Shown here: positions 35,715 through 43,706 of the stretch, in pieces
How the letters are laid out: each line of letters starts with the position of its first letter
Numbering within the stretch: the first letter of the stretch is position 1
From: an uncultured Butyricicoccus sp.
GTDB taxonomy: Bacteria > Bacillota > Clostridia > Oscillospirales > Butyricicoccaceae
Direction of reading: 5' to 3'
NCBI GenBank assembly: GCA_944384745.1
Contig: CALWUO010000004.1
Location: forward strand, 48,957-112,956
Length of the DNA stretch: 64,000 nucleotides
The notes under the pieces: generated by a model
What the model was told of the DNA's origin: nothing
The model's database searches: none
What the model saw: only the letters and a program-made list of their open reading frames with translations
Made by a program: the position numbers and the translations under genes

Positions 35715-35733
35715 ATTATACCATGTGGTATAA
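35715..35733 (-). promoter_or_regulatory. uvrB promoter -10 region within an 18-bp palindrome
   Basis: Minus strand TGGTATAAT gives an extended -10 (TATAAT at 35715-35720). The same bases form TTATACCA-TG-TGGTATAA (35716-35733), an exact inverted repeat. The spaced -35 is poor. Confidence 0.5.
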
Positions 35734-35753
35734 AAAAAGTATAGCAAAAAACA

Positions 35754-35765
35754 GAACATTTGTTC
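35754..35765. promoter_or_regulatory. LexA (SOS) box upstream of uvrB
   Basis: GAACATTTGTTC matches the Gram-positive LexA/DinR consensus GAACNNNNGTTC exactly. It lies about 80 bp before the uvrB start, upstream of the -10. This is strong support for SOS control of uvrB-EFR1-uvrA. Confidence 0.8.
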
Positions 35766-35774
35766 TTATTAAAA

Positions 35775-35810
35775 CGCACAAAAAAGCTACAGTTTAAAAC
35801 CATAGCTTTT
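35775..35810 (-). terminator. Intrinsic terminator of the GNAT-radC unit
   Basis: AAAAGCTA (35782-35789) and TAGCTTTT (35803-35810) pair exactly; an inner GTTT/AAAC extends the stem across a two-base mismatch. The minus strand continues with T-rich sequence. The stem overlaps the radC stop codon. Confidence 0.6.
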
Positions 35811-36603
35811 AGTTTTCTTTCTTATTTATATCCAATACACTTGAAGCACATCTTTGAGACGGCTTTTTATAAAGCATATGTCTTCTATGAATATCTGACT
35901 GTAATACATTTACATATTGCATCATATTACTATCTTTTAAAGATATAAAGTCATTGCCTGCTATAATAATATGGTCTCTTACAACTATATCCATTGGCAT
36001 AAGTGCCTCTTGAATTATTCTAGTTGCGTTTAAATCCTCATCTGATGGCATAGCCAACCCACCAGGGTGATTATGTGCTAGAATTATACCCGATGCATTA
36101 TATTTTAAAGCAAATTCAACCAATTTTCTTATATTTATATTTGTTGTCCTTATACCGCCTTTGCTTATTTCCTCTACTCCAAGCACTTTTCCTTTTATAT
36201 CCGTAGCCATAGCCACAAGATGCTCTTCATCTTTATCTATAAAACGAGGCTTTAAATATCTGCCAATTTTTTCTGATGTATCCATTGAAGCAAATTTAAG
36301 GTCATATTCTTCTTTATCTGTTGCATATCTTGCCATAAACTGACGAAAAAAAGTTATAAGTGCAATAGAATTCTCACCTATACCCTTTACCTCTTTTAAA
36401 GCCTCTGCATTTGCTTCTATAACTGCATGTAAACTGCCGAATTTATCCATCAGTTCATGTGCAATAGGGTTTGTGTCAATTCTAGGAACAGAAAAATAAA
36501 GCAGAATTTCAAGCACTTCATGGTCATGAAATGATTCCAAACCATGTTTTAATAAACGTTCTTTCATTCTTGCTCTATGGTCTTTATGTGTAGTATCACC
36601 CAT
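35809..36603 (-). CDS. radC: RadC/JAB1-domain protein (UPF0758)
   Basis: The 264 residues have an N-terminal helix-hairpin-helix-like part (ALKEVKGIGENSIALITF) and a C-terminal JAMM metalloprotease-like domain with GIILAHNHPGGLAMPSDEDL, the complete metal motif. C-terminus carries about 40 extra residues rich in basic and polar amino acids (LQSDIHRRHMLYKKPSQR). Despite the name, a repair role is unproven. It overlaps the upstream GNAT gene by 8 nt. Confidence 0.93.
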   Translation of the reverse strand: MGDTTHKDHRARMKERLLKHGLESFHDHEVLEILLYFSVPRIDTNPIAHELMDKFGSLHAVIEANAEALKEVKGIGENSIALITFFRQFMARYATDKEEYDLKFASMDTSEKIGRYLKPRFIDKDEEHLVAMATDIKGKVLGVEEISKGGIRTTNINIRKLVEFALKYNASGIILAHNHPGGLAMPSDEDLNATRIIQEALMPMDIVVRDHIIIAGNDFISLKDSNMMQYVNVLQSDIHRRHMLYKKPSQRCASSVLDINKKEN

Positions 36604-37216
36604 TGTTTATCTCCACTTTTTCATGTATTTTCTCTGCTGCTGATTTAAAAATTCTATCACAAATCGGTGTATTTTCTATTTCTTTAAATGATATAGTGGG
36701 TTGAGGTGCACCCTCATGTGTTCTTAGCTCTTTACCCATCCACAATACATCACGCCACTGACCAAATTTATACATACTGTTTTGATATGCACCCGAAATT
36801 AAAAAACCCATAGATTTATGGAATTTCATACTTCTTTCATTCGGTGAGGTTATGCCAACATATATATTATAATATCCCTGAATATGCAAAATTTCAAAAA
36901 TAGCTGAATATAACGCACTAGCCACACCATGACGATGAAACTCTTGAGAAACATAAATTGATGTTTCAACAGACCATTGATATGCAGCCCTTGTTCTATG
37001 TGGTGCAGCATATGTATAACCCGCTATTTTACCATCTATTTCACATACAAGCCAAGGAAGTTTTTCGGTATAAGTTTTTATTCTTGTGCAAAATTCCTCT
37101 ATTGAAGGCACATCATATTCTGATGAAACAGTTGTATGTTTTACATACGGGCCATATATATCTAACATTTTTTTAGCATCGGATAAATTAGCTGGTCTTA
37201 TTTTAATTTCTTTCAA
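36596..37216 (-). CDS. GNAT N-acetyltransferase, phosphinothricin-acetyltransferase-like (TTG start)
   Basis: Acetyl-CoA-dependent transferase of 206 residues. Seen are IRPANLSDAKKMLDIYGPYV at the start, SVETSIYVSQEFHRHGVASAL (acetyl-CoA loop, degenerate Q/R-x-x-G-x-A) and NERSMKFHKSMGF. The Pat/Bar-like subgroup acts on amino groups of small molecules; the substrate is unknown. Start codon TTG at 37216 with GGAGG nine bases upstream. The C-terminal 40 residues extend past the usual domain end. Promoter at 37245-37273. Confidence 0.85.
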   Translation of the reverse strand: MKEIKIRPANLSDAKKMLDIYGPYVKHTTVSSEYDVPSIEEFCTRIKTYTEKLPWLVCEIDGKIAGYTYAAPHRTRAAYQWSVETSIYVSQEFHRHGVASALYSAIFEILHIQGYYNIYVGITSPNERSMKFHKSMGFLISGAYQNSMYKFGQWRDVLWMGKELRTHEGAPQPTISFKEIENTPICDRIFKSAAEKIHEKVEINNG

Positions 37217-37244
37217 ACGACATAACCTCCATATTTTTATTTTA

Positions 37245-37273
37245 ATTATACGCTTTTTGATTTTATGTTACAA
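37245..37273 (-). promoter_or_regulatory. Promoter of the GNAT-radC operon
   Basis: Minus strand -35 TTGTAA (37268-37273), 17-bp spacer, -10 TATAAT (37245-37250). Confidence 0.65.
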
Positions 37274-37293
37274 TCTTATTTTTTTAATAACAA

Positions 37294-37322
37294 TTCAAAA
37301 AGGCTTAATTTTATGTTATAAT
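37294..37322 (+). promoter_or_regulatory. Promoter of the DUF4364 gene
   Basis: TTCAAA (37294-37299), 17-bp spacer, TATAAT (37317-37322). Confidence 0.5.
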
Positions 37323-37364
37323 TGGCGTATAGCATAAAGCCCCTAATTTGGAGGTATTCTCACT

Positions 37365-37886
37365 ATGGCACGATATGGATTTATTAAAACTAAAGAAGAA
37401 ATCAAATTTTTAATTTTATATGCAACTGGATTTTTACCTTTTGCGGTAGATTTAGAAACCATTGTGGATTTATGTACATGGTGTGATGATGGTTTTGGTT
37501 ATTTTGAACTTAAAGAAGCTTTTGATGAGCTTATAAACACTGGTCATATGAAAAAAATAAATGATGAGCTTTTTGAGATAACCAAAAAAGGCAAAGAAAC
37601 AATGGAGCTTTTTAAAAATCATCTGCCATATACTGTAAGGGAAGCGGCTGAACAGTCTGCACTTAGGGTTGTACAAAAGCTTAAACGAGATGCAGCAGTT
37701 ACAATATCTGTTAAAAAAATAGATACTAATGATTTACTTGTTAGTATGAATATGGAGGACGTATTTTCCATACAGATGCATGTTGTCAGCCAAGGTCAAG
37801 CGGATATTTTACGAAAAACATTTAAAAACAACGCTGAAAAAATATATCAGGTATTACTTAAAGCTATGACTGAGGATTATAAATAA
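37365..37886 (+). CDS. DUF4364 family protein (predicted winged-helix)
   Basis: The 173 residues match the clostridial DUF4364 pattern. N-terminal ~80 residues look like a winged helix (EIKFLILYATGFLPFAVDLETIVDLC, then LFEITKKGKETMELF), and the C-terminal part is mixed alpha/beta with a QSALRVVQKLKRDA helix. A DNA-binding or regulatory role is inferred from the winged-helix part. Single-gene unit with a shared terminator. GGAGG upstream of the ATG. Confidence 0.8.
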   Translation: MARYGFIKTKEEIKFLILYATGFLPFAVDLETIVDLCTWCDDGFGYFELKEAFDELINTGHMKKINDELFEITKKGKETMELFKNHLPYTVREAAEQSALRVVQKLKRDAAVTISVKKIDTNDLLVSMNMEDVFSIQMHVVSQGQADILRKTFKNNAEKIYQVLLKAMTEDYK

Positions 37887-37917
37887 AAGGTCTGGATTTT
37901 GTTCCAGACCTTATTTT
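37887..37917 (+). terminator. Bidirectional intrinsic terminator (DUF4364 / ung)
   Basis: AAGGTCTGGA (37887-37896) pairs exactly with TCCAGACCTT (37903-37912), 6-nt loop, followed by ATTTTTTA on the plus strand; the minus strand has TTTTAT after the stem. Confidence 0.85.
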
Positions 37918-38589
37918 TTACTCTTTTAAATCCCAATTTATAGGCTCTAAACCTTGTGATGTTAAAAACTCATTACATTTTGCAAAATGTCCACAGCCAA
38001 AAAATCCATTATATGCAGAAAGTGGCGAAGGGTGCACAGTTTCCAGTATTAAATGATTTGGATTTGTTATAAATTTCTTTTTGTCTCTTGCGTTTTTACC
38101 CCATAAAAAGAAAACAATAGGTTTTTCGTGCTCATTTAGCTTTTTAATAATATTATCTGTGAAAGTAGTCCAGCCTATGTTTTTATGGCTGTTGGCACTT
38201 CCTTGTCTTACGGTAAGCACAGTGTTTAACATTAAAACGCCTTGTTTAGCCCATTTAGTGAGTGTGCCATTTTTAGGTGGAGTTATTCCAAGCTCATCTT
38301 CAATTTCTTTAAAAATATTTTTAAGTGATGGCGGAACAGGCACACCCTCTTTAACAGAAAAACATAAACCATGAGCTTGACCTAAACCATGATAAGGGTC
38401 TTGACCTAACATAACCGCTTTCACATCTTTGTATGGTGTATATTTTAAAGCATTGAAAATATCGTCCATAGGTGGGAAAATTGTCTGTTCTTCATACTCC
38501 TTTTTTAGCCAATATCTTATTTTTTTATAATATTCGCTTTCAAATTCGTCTTTTAAAATGTCGTCCCAGTCATTACCGATATGCACCAT
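37918..38589 (-). CDS. ung: Uracil-DNA glycosylase (family 1)
   Basis: Removes uracil from DNA for base excision repair. From ATG 38589 (MVHIGNDWDDIL, GGAGG eight bases upstream) it has 223 residues, standard size. Catalytic motif GQDPYHGLGQAHGLCFSV with the water-activating Asp, uracil-binding FFLWGKNARDKK and DNA-intercalating HPSPLSAYNGFFGCGHF are intact. The ATG at 38604 adds five residues inside the ribosome binding region. Confidence 0.97.
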   Translation of the reverse strand: MVHIGNDWDDILKDEFESEYYKKIRYWLKKEYEEQTIFPPMDDIFNALKYTPYKDVKAVMLGQDPYHGLGQAHGLCFSVKEGVPVPPSLKNIFKEIEDELGITPPKNGTLTKWAKQGVLMLNTVLTVRQGSANSHKNIGWTTFTDNIIKKLNEHEKPIVFFLWGKNARDKKKFITNPNHLILETVHPSPLSAYNGFFGCGHFAKCNEFLTSQGLEPINWDLKE

Positions 38590-38686
38590 TTTTACAACCT
38601 CCAAGGGATAAAACTAATAATATTCCTATGTATTTTCATATATTTTACCATAATATCAGAAATTAAACAATTATTATTTTTATATC

Positions 38687-38716
38687 TTGACAGTTTATGT
38701 ATCAAAGGTGTATACT
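38687..38716 (+). promoter_or_regulatory. Promoter of the gntR-ABC operon
   Basis: TTGACA (38687-38692), 18-bp spacer, TATACT (38711-38716): near-consensus. Confidence 0.65.
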
Positions 38717-38719
38717 AAG

Positions 38720-38740
38720 TGTACTAGATATGCTAGTACA
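38720..38740. promoter_or_regulatory. Operator-like inverted repeat for the YtrA-type regulator
   Basis: TGTACTAG (38720-38727) and CTAGTACA (38733-38740) are exact inverted copies spaced by 5 nt, directly after the -10, spanning the transcription start. Position and GTAC core suit autorepression by the GntR/YtrA protein encoded 30 nt downstream. Confidence 0.65.
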
Positions 38741-38769
38741 GTTGATACAATTATGAAAGGAGGATTTTC

Positions 38770-39141
38770 ATGCTACGCATAGATTTTAGAGACGCACGAC
38801 CGATTTATGAACAGGTCGCAGATGGTATTGAAGATATGGCAATGCATGGTATTTATCAACCAAATGACCAACTTCCAAGTGTTAGACAACTTGCAATGGA
38901 GCTTTCAATAAATCCCAATACTATTCAAAGAGCTTATGCAGAGCTTGAAAGCAGAAATATTGTTTATTCTGTAAAGGGTCGAGGAAGTTTTATTTCAAGC
39001 GACTGTCAAGGTATAAAAAACAAACGCATTGAGGAAATAAGCAAGCAAATCAAAACCCTTGCACAATCTGCAAGAGAACTTGGGGCAACTGATAAACAGA
39101 TTATCTCTTGGGTAAATGGGAAAAAGGAGGAAAATTTATGA
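38770..39141 (+). CDS. GntR-family regulator, YtrA subfamily
   Basis: The 123 residues hold an N-terminal winged helix (IYEQVADGIEDMAMHGIYQPNDQLPSVRQLAMELSINPNTIQRAYAELE) and only a short C-terminal dimerising helix pair, as in YtrA. Such regulators typically repress the ABC transporter genes that follow. Here an ABC ATPase overlaps by four bases. Inducer unknown; cell-envelope antibiotics are typical for YtrA relatives. Confidence 0.9.
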   Translation: MLRIDFRDARPIYEQVADGIEDMAMHGIYQPNDQLPSVRQLAMELSINPNTIQRAYAELESRNIVYSVKGRGSFISSDCQGIKNKRIEEISKQIKTLAQSARELGATDKQIISWVNGKKEENL

Positions 39142-40037
39142 TTTGTTCTACAAATGCAACCAAATATTTTGATGCATTATGTGCAGTAGACCATGTAAGT
39201 GCAGAAATTCAGACTGGTTCTGTATTTGGTCTTATTGGCTCAAATGGTGCAGGTAAATCTACCTTTCTTCGTATGCTTTCAGGCATTTTAAAACCAGATG
39301 AAGGCAGTATCACCATTGATGATGAAGAAATATTTGAAAATGTACCACTTAAAAATAAATGTTTTTATATTTCAGATGAACAGTTTTTCTTTTCTGGAAT
39401 AACTCCACTTGAACTTCAAAAACATTATAGTTTATATTACCCTTTATTTGATAAAGAACGTTATAAACATCTAATGAAAGCATTTGAACTTGATGAAAAA
39501 CGCAAAATACGCACTTTTTCAAAGGGTATGAAAAAACAAGTTTCTGTTATTATGGGGCTTTGCTCTGGTGCTGAATATCTATTCTGCGATGAAACATTTG
39601 ACGGACTTGACCCAGTAGCACGTCAAGCGGTTAAATCACTTTTTGCAGAAGATATTGCTGAACGTGGAATAACTCCTATTATTGCAAGCCACAACTTAAG
39701 AGAACTAGAAGACATTTGTGACCATATTGGTTTACTTCATAGAGGTGGCATTTTATTCTCTCGTGACCTTGATGATATGAAATTAGGTATTCACAAAGTA
39801 CAAGTAATTTGGAATAAGCCATTTCCTGAAAGCAGTCTTTCAGCTCTTAATATTATTCATAAAGACCGTAGAGGTTCACTTTATACATTAACTGTTCGTG
39901 GCACTCGTGAAGAAGTTCAAAATATAATCTCACAAACTGAACCTACTTTTTTTGAACTTTTACCACTATCCCTAGAAGAAATCTTTATCAGTGAAACGGA
40001 GGTAATCGGTTATGACATCAAATCGCTCCTTCTTTAA
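39138..40037 (+). CDS. ABC transporter ATP-binding protein (YtrB-like)
   Basis: From ATG 39138 (MICSTNATKYF, GGAGG seven bases upstream; overlaps the gntR stop as ATGA) it has 299 residues. Walker A GSNGAGKST, signature FSKGMKKQ, Walker B EYLFCDETFDGLDPV with Asp-Glu, and the switch His in IASHNLRELED. The signature lacks the LSGGQ form, as in other antibiotic/lipid exporters of this branch. C-terminal domain ~215-299. The in-frame ATG at 39108 lies inside gntR and is rejected. Confidence 0.92.
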   Translation: MICSTNATKYFDALCAVDHVSAEIQTGSVFGLIGSNGAGKSTFLRMLSGILKPDEGSITIDDEEIFENVPLKNKCFYISDEQFFFSGITPLELQKHYSLYYPLFDKERYKHLMKAFELDEKRKIRTFSKGMKKQVSVIMGLCSGAEYLFCDETFDGLDPVARQAVKSLFAEDIAERGITPIIASHNLRELEDICDHIGLLHRGGILFSRDLDDMKLGIHKVQVIWNKPFPESSLSALNIIHKDRRGSLYTLTVRGTREEVQNIISQTEPTFFELLPLSLEEIFISETEVIGYDIKSLLL

Positions 40038-42135
40038 GTTACAGCGTGAGTTAATTAGAAGAAATTTAATTTTACCAGTGCTTTCTGGTGTGGGATTTTT
40101 CTTTGTTTTACCTCTTTTCACGCTTATGATGATACAACATGAATTAGATAGGCTTTCATCTTCCACATATACTGCACTTGAAATAGAAAAAATAATAAAT
40201 GAGTTTGTGTTAAATAATTTACTTTCTGTAAGATATGACGGTGCAAAATTAGGTATTATAATCATGGCAAGTTTGGCTGGTTTTATGCTATTTAAATACT
40301 TACATAGCAATAAACAAGTTGATTTTTTCCATTCATTGCCTATAAGCCGTGGTAATTTATTTGCTCAACTTTATTTAACTGGTTTTACATCAGTTATCCC
40401 ATTTTATATAGTAATGTATCTTATCTCTGTAATCTTTGCATATGCAATGGGTGCAGGTAGCCTTTTAACAGCTGGAGTAATTATAAAAGCTATTGTAGCA
40501 AATATATTGTTTTTCTTGCTGTTTTATTCTCTTGCAGTTTTTGCCACAATTTTAAGCGGTAACACATTTATTTCTATTCTTATCTATACATTTTTAAATT
40601 TTGTAGTTCTTATTACAACAACAATAATAAGTGCTCTTTTTGATTACTGGTTTAAAACATACACATGTATTCCAATACTTGATAATATTGGCTCATACTC
40701 TTGCCCTCTTTATCTATATTTCTGTGGTGGAAATTTATTTAATCAAAATGGTGAACCTATATCCACTAAAGCTTTGGTATTTATGACCATTGTAATTATA
40801 GCATTTATAGCTCTAAGTTATATTTTATTTAAAATTCGTAAGAGTGAGCGTGCAGGCTCTGCACTTGCTTTCTATAAAACTAAAGCTCCACTTAAATGCT
40901 ATCTTGTGCTTGTCTCTGGTTATTTGCTAATGTTTATATTTAATGACATTGCAGGTGAATCTTGGCGTTATATTGGAATTGTATTAGGTATTATACTTAG
41001 CCATATGGTTTTAGAAGGTCTTTATAACTTTGATATGCATTCTTTATTTAAAAACTGGAAAACCATGATTGCTCTTTTAATTGTTGGTGTTGGTTTGTTC
41101 ACAATTATGAAAACTGATATTATAGGTTATGACAGTAAAATTCCTAATAGAGAAGATATATCTGGCGTTTCAATAGAAACATATTATACAAATTCGAATG
41201 GCTTTGCATCTGATGTTTCAACTTTTGAACCTCTAACAAGCACTGAAAATATTGATAATGTGTATAGTATGGCTCAATATGCTATAGAAAGTCTTGATGA
41301 TGTAGATTATGATAAATATTATGGTTACGGTTTTTACAGCGAAAGCGAAAATATAAAAAGTTTTTCAATCCGTTATATTCTTAAAAATGGCAGTGAAATT
41401 TTCCGTAACTATCTAGTGCCTGCTGGTGATGAGTTCGACTCACGTCTTGAAGATATTGTTTTAACAGACGATTATAGACAACACGAGCGTGATTCTGTAT
41501 TTAATTTACATTTAGATATGTTATCAAAGCTTTCAATCTATATAAATGAATCATCATATGTTGATAATATATCTGGTTTTATTGAAAATACAGAAAACTC
41601 AATTGAAATAGCAAAAGCTCTTATGGAAGAAAGTTTAACTTTAACCAAAGAACAAGCAGAAAACACTGTTCCTTTACTTAGTATTGATTTTGAGGTAATC
41701 TATAAAGACTTTTATATAGGTGATGAATATATCGGTTATAATAATTATTTAAGTAGCGTTCCAATTTATCCAACATACACTAAAACACTTGCACTAATTT
41801 CACAGTATTATAATATAACTCCAAAAACAATTACTGTCGATGATATTGCAAGTGTAGATATAACAAAGTACTATGATGATACCCAAGTAACTGAAAGTGG
41901 AGAACCATATTATCATACTGTTAGTACTACCGACAAAGAAACTATTGCAAAACTAATAGAAAATTCAATACCTCGTAATTTAATAAATGCTGCAAACCCT
42001 TTATTTGAATTTGATACCATTCCATCAATAGAAATAAATATTGTATTTAATAACAGTCAAGGTTCAACTTTTATATATTATCGTAAAGGAACTGCACCGC
42101 TAGACCTTATAAATGAACTTTTAGAAAAACAATAG
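40012..42135 (+). CDS. ABC-2-type permease with large extracytoplasmic domain
   Basis: The 707 residues comprise an N-terminal membrane part with about eight helices (roughly 20-40, 80-95, 115-145, 160-185, 190-212, 255-275, 295-310, 320-365) and a large, mostly soluble C-terminal region (~370-707), which would lie outside the cell. The start overlaps the ATPase gene by 26 nt with GGAGG before it. It belongs to the permease type found with GntR/YtrA regulators. Substrate unknown; export or envelope-stress sensing are the usual roles of such modules. Confidence 0.85.
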   Translation: MTSNRSFFKLQRELIRRNLILPVLSGVGFFFVLPLFTLMMIQHELDRLSSSTYTALEIEKIINEFVLNNLLSVRYDGAKLGIIIMASLAGFMLFKYLHSNKQVDFFHSLPISRGNLFAQLYLTGFTSVIPFYIVMYLISVIFAYAMGAGSLLTAGVIIKAIVANILFFLLFYSLAVFATILSGNTFISILIYTFLNFVVLITTTIISALFDYWFKTYTCIPILDNIGSYSCPLYLYFCGGNLFNQNGEPISTKALVFMTIVIIAFIALSYILFKIRKSERAGSALAFYKTKAPLKCYLVLVSGYLLMFIFNDIAGESWRYIGIVLGIILSHMVLEGLYNFDMHSLFKNWKTMIALLIVGVGLFTIMKTDIIGYDSKIPNREDISGVSIETYYTNSNGFASDVSTFEPLTSTENIDNVYSMAQYAIESLDDVDYDKYYGYGFYSESENIKSFSIRYILKNGSEIFRNYLVPAGDEFDSRLEDIVLTDDYRQHERDSVFNLHLDMLSKLSIYINESSYVDNISGFIENTENSIEIAKALMEESLTLTKEQAENTVPLLSIDFEVIYKDFYIGDEYIGYNNYLSSVPIYPTYTKTLALISQYYNITPKTITVDDIASVDITKYYDDTQVTESGEPYYHTVSTTDKETIAKLIENSIPRNLINAANPLFEFDTIPSIEINIVFNNSQGSTFIYYRKGTAPLDLINELLEKQ

Positions 42136-42146
42136 TTTATATCAAG

Positions 42147-42172
42147 CAGATGCCCAAAGGCATCTGTTTTTT
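42147..42172 (+). terminator. Intrinsic terminator of the gntR-ABC operon
   Basis: CAGATGCC (42147-42154) pairs exactly with GGCATCTG (42159-42166), tetraloop CAAA, then TTTTTT. Confidence 0.85.
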
Positions 42173-42173
42173 A

Positions 42174-42202
42174 TTGTTTTTAAATATCTAATATGTTAAA
42201 AT
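42174..42202 (+). promoter_or_regulatory. Promoter of the MBOAT-SGNH operon
   Basis: TTGTTT (42174-42179), 17-bp spacer, TAAAAT (42197-42202). It begins inside the T tail of the preceding terminator. Confidence 0.4.
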
Positions 42203-42240
42203 ATTTTTATATATTCTTTTAAATATGGAGTATTTCGCTT

Positions 42241-43692
42241 ATGTTATTTAACTCCCATTTTTTTATTTTTTTGTTCTTTCCTTTGAGTGTAATCGGATAT
42301 TTTGCTTTGCATAGGCTTAAAAAGACTCAATTTGCAAAATGTTTTCTTTTTGCAATGTCACTCTGGTTTTATGCTGCAAATGATATTCGCTCTTTGCCTG
42401 TGCTAATACTTAGCATTTTGATAAACTTCTATCTTGGAAAGCAAATTTTAAAAACAGAAAAACACAAAAAACTATTATGTATTATCGGCATTTTATTAAA
42501 TCTTGGTGTTTTAGGTGTATTTAAATATCTAAACTTCTTTATGGAAAATATCTCATTTATTTTTGGACAAAGTTATACACCTATTAGTTTGATTTTACCA
42601 CTTGGCATTAGCTTTTTCACTTTTCAGCAGATTTCTTATATTATTGATTGTAAAAACAATACCGCTGAAAATTATTCAATCAGTGAATATGTACTTTTTG
42701 CTTCATTTTTCCCATATGTCACAAGCGGACCTATTGCTTTTCATTCTGAAATTATACCACAGCTTAGAAAAGAAAAGAATTTTAAACCATCAGCTTGTAA
42801 TATTGCAAGAGGTTTAACCGCTTTTACCTTTGGTTTATTTAAAAAAGTTGTTGTTGCTGATACTCTTGGAGCTGCCGTTAACTCTGGCTGGTCAAATATA
42901 GGTTTATTAAATTCCACATCTGCTTTAGTTGTGATTTTATCATACAGTTTACAACTTTATTTTGATTTTGCAGGTTATAGTGATATGGCGTCTGGTATAG
43001 CTCTATGTTTTAATATAAATCTGCCTATAAACTTTGATTCACCATATAAAGCAAGAAATATAGGTGATTTCTGGAAACGCTGGCATATAACCATGACAAG
43101 ATTTTTCACCCGTTATGTTTATATTCCACTTGGTGGCAGTCGAAATGGACTTGCTAAAACCTGTTTAAATACACTGATTATCTTTTTAATCTCTGGTTTA
43201 TGGCATGGTGCTGCATGGACTTTTATATTTTGGGGCTTTCTGCATGGAATAGCTATGGTTATGTCCCGCTTAATCTCTGCTAAAACAGATAAACATTTAC
43301 CTTATCCATTATCTTGGTTGTTGACATTTATTTATGTAAATATATGTTGGGTTTTCTTTAGAGCTCCAGATATAAAATCAGCTTTTAGTTTATTTTCTCG
43401 ACTTACAAGCGGTTTTGGATTTATTATAAGTGAGGTTTCACAAAATTTCTTAACCACAGAAGTTAAACTGTTTAGACTGTTTATGCCTATTGATGATTCA
43501 CTTTTTGCCACACTTGCATGTGTTATATTTTTGCTTTTGGCGTGTGTAGGTGCAATTTTACCTCAAAATATGCAACGCAGGTTACAAAGCTTTAAACCTA
43601 CAAAAAAACTTTGTTATTTAACCGTTTTCGTTCTATTTTGGTCTATTATATCACTTTCAGGTATAAGCACATTTTTATATTTTAACTTTTAA
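42241..43692 (+). CDS. MBOAT-family O-acyltransferase (AlgI/DltB-like)
   Basis: Multi-pass membrane acyltransferase that moves acyl groups across the membrane for O-acylation of an extracellular polymer. The 483 residues have about eleven helices; the hallmark FLISGLWHGAAWTFIFWGFLHG holds catalytic His322 and a second His335. YSLQLYFDFAGYSDMASGIA and NFDSPYKARNIGDFWKRWH are typical of the AlgI branch. It is followed after 14 nt by an SGNH-like partner. The target polymer (wall teichoic acid, capsule, peptidoglycan) cannot be told; no dltA/dltC genes are nearby, so DltB is unlikely. Confidence 0.9.
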   Translation: MLFNSHFFIFLFFPLSVIGYFALHRLKKTQFAKCFLFAMSLWFYAANDIRSLPVLILSILINFYLGKQILKTEKHKKLLCIIGILLNLGVLGVFKYLNFFMENISFIFGQSYTPISLILPLGISFFTFQQISYIIDCKNNTAENYSISEYVLFASFFPYVTSGPIAFHSEIIPQLRKEKNFKPSACNIARGLTAFTFGLFKKVVVADTLGAAVNSGWSNIGLLNSTSALVVILSYSLQLYFDFAGYSDMASGIALCFNINLPINFDSPYKARNIGDFWKRWHITMTRFFTRYVYIPLGGSRNGLAKTCLNTLIIFLISGLWHGAAWTFIFWGFLHGIAMVMSRLISAKTDKHLPYPLSWLLTFIYVNICWVFFRAPDIKSAFSLFSRLTSGFGFIISEVSQNFLTTEVKLFRLFMPIDDSLFATLACVIFLLLACVGAILPQNMQRRLQSFKPTKKLCYLTVFVLFWSIISLSGISTFLYFNF

Positions 43693-43706
43693 TTATAGGT
43701 GATTTT

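Noticed and set aside
38720..38740. Treating the GTACTAG repeat as a terminator
   Set aside because: No T run follows and it lies between the -10 and the first gene, where an operator is expected.
39972..40310. 112-residue minus-strand ORF over the ABC ATPase/permease junction
   Set aside because: Antisense to two overlapping real genes with good ribosome binding sites.
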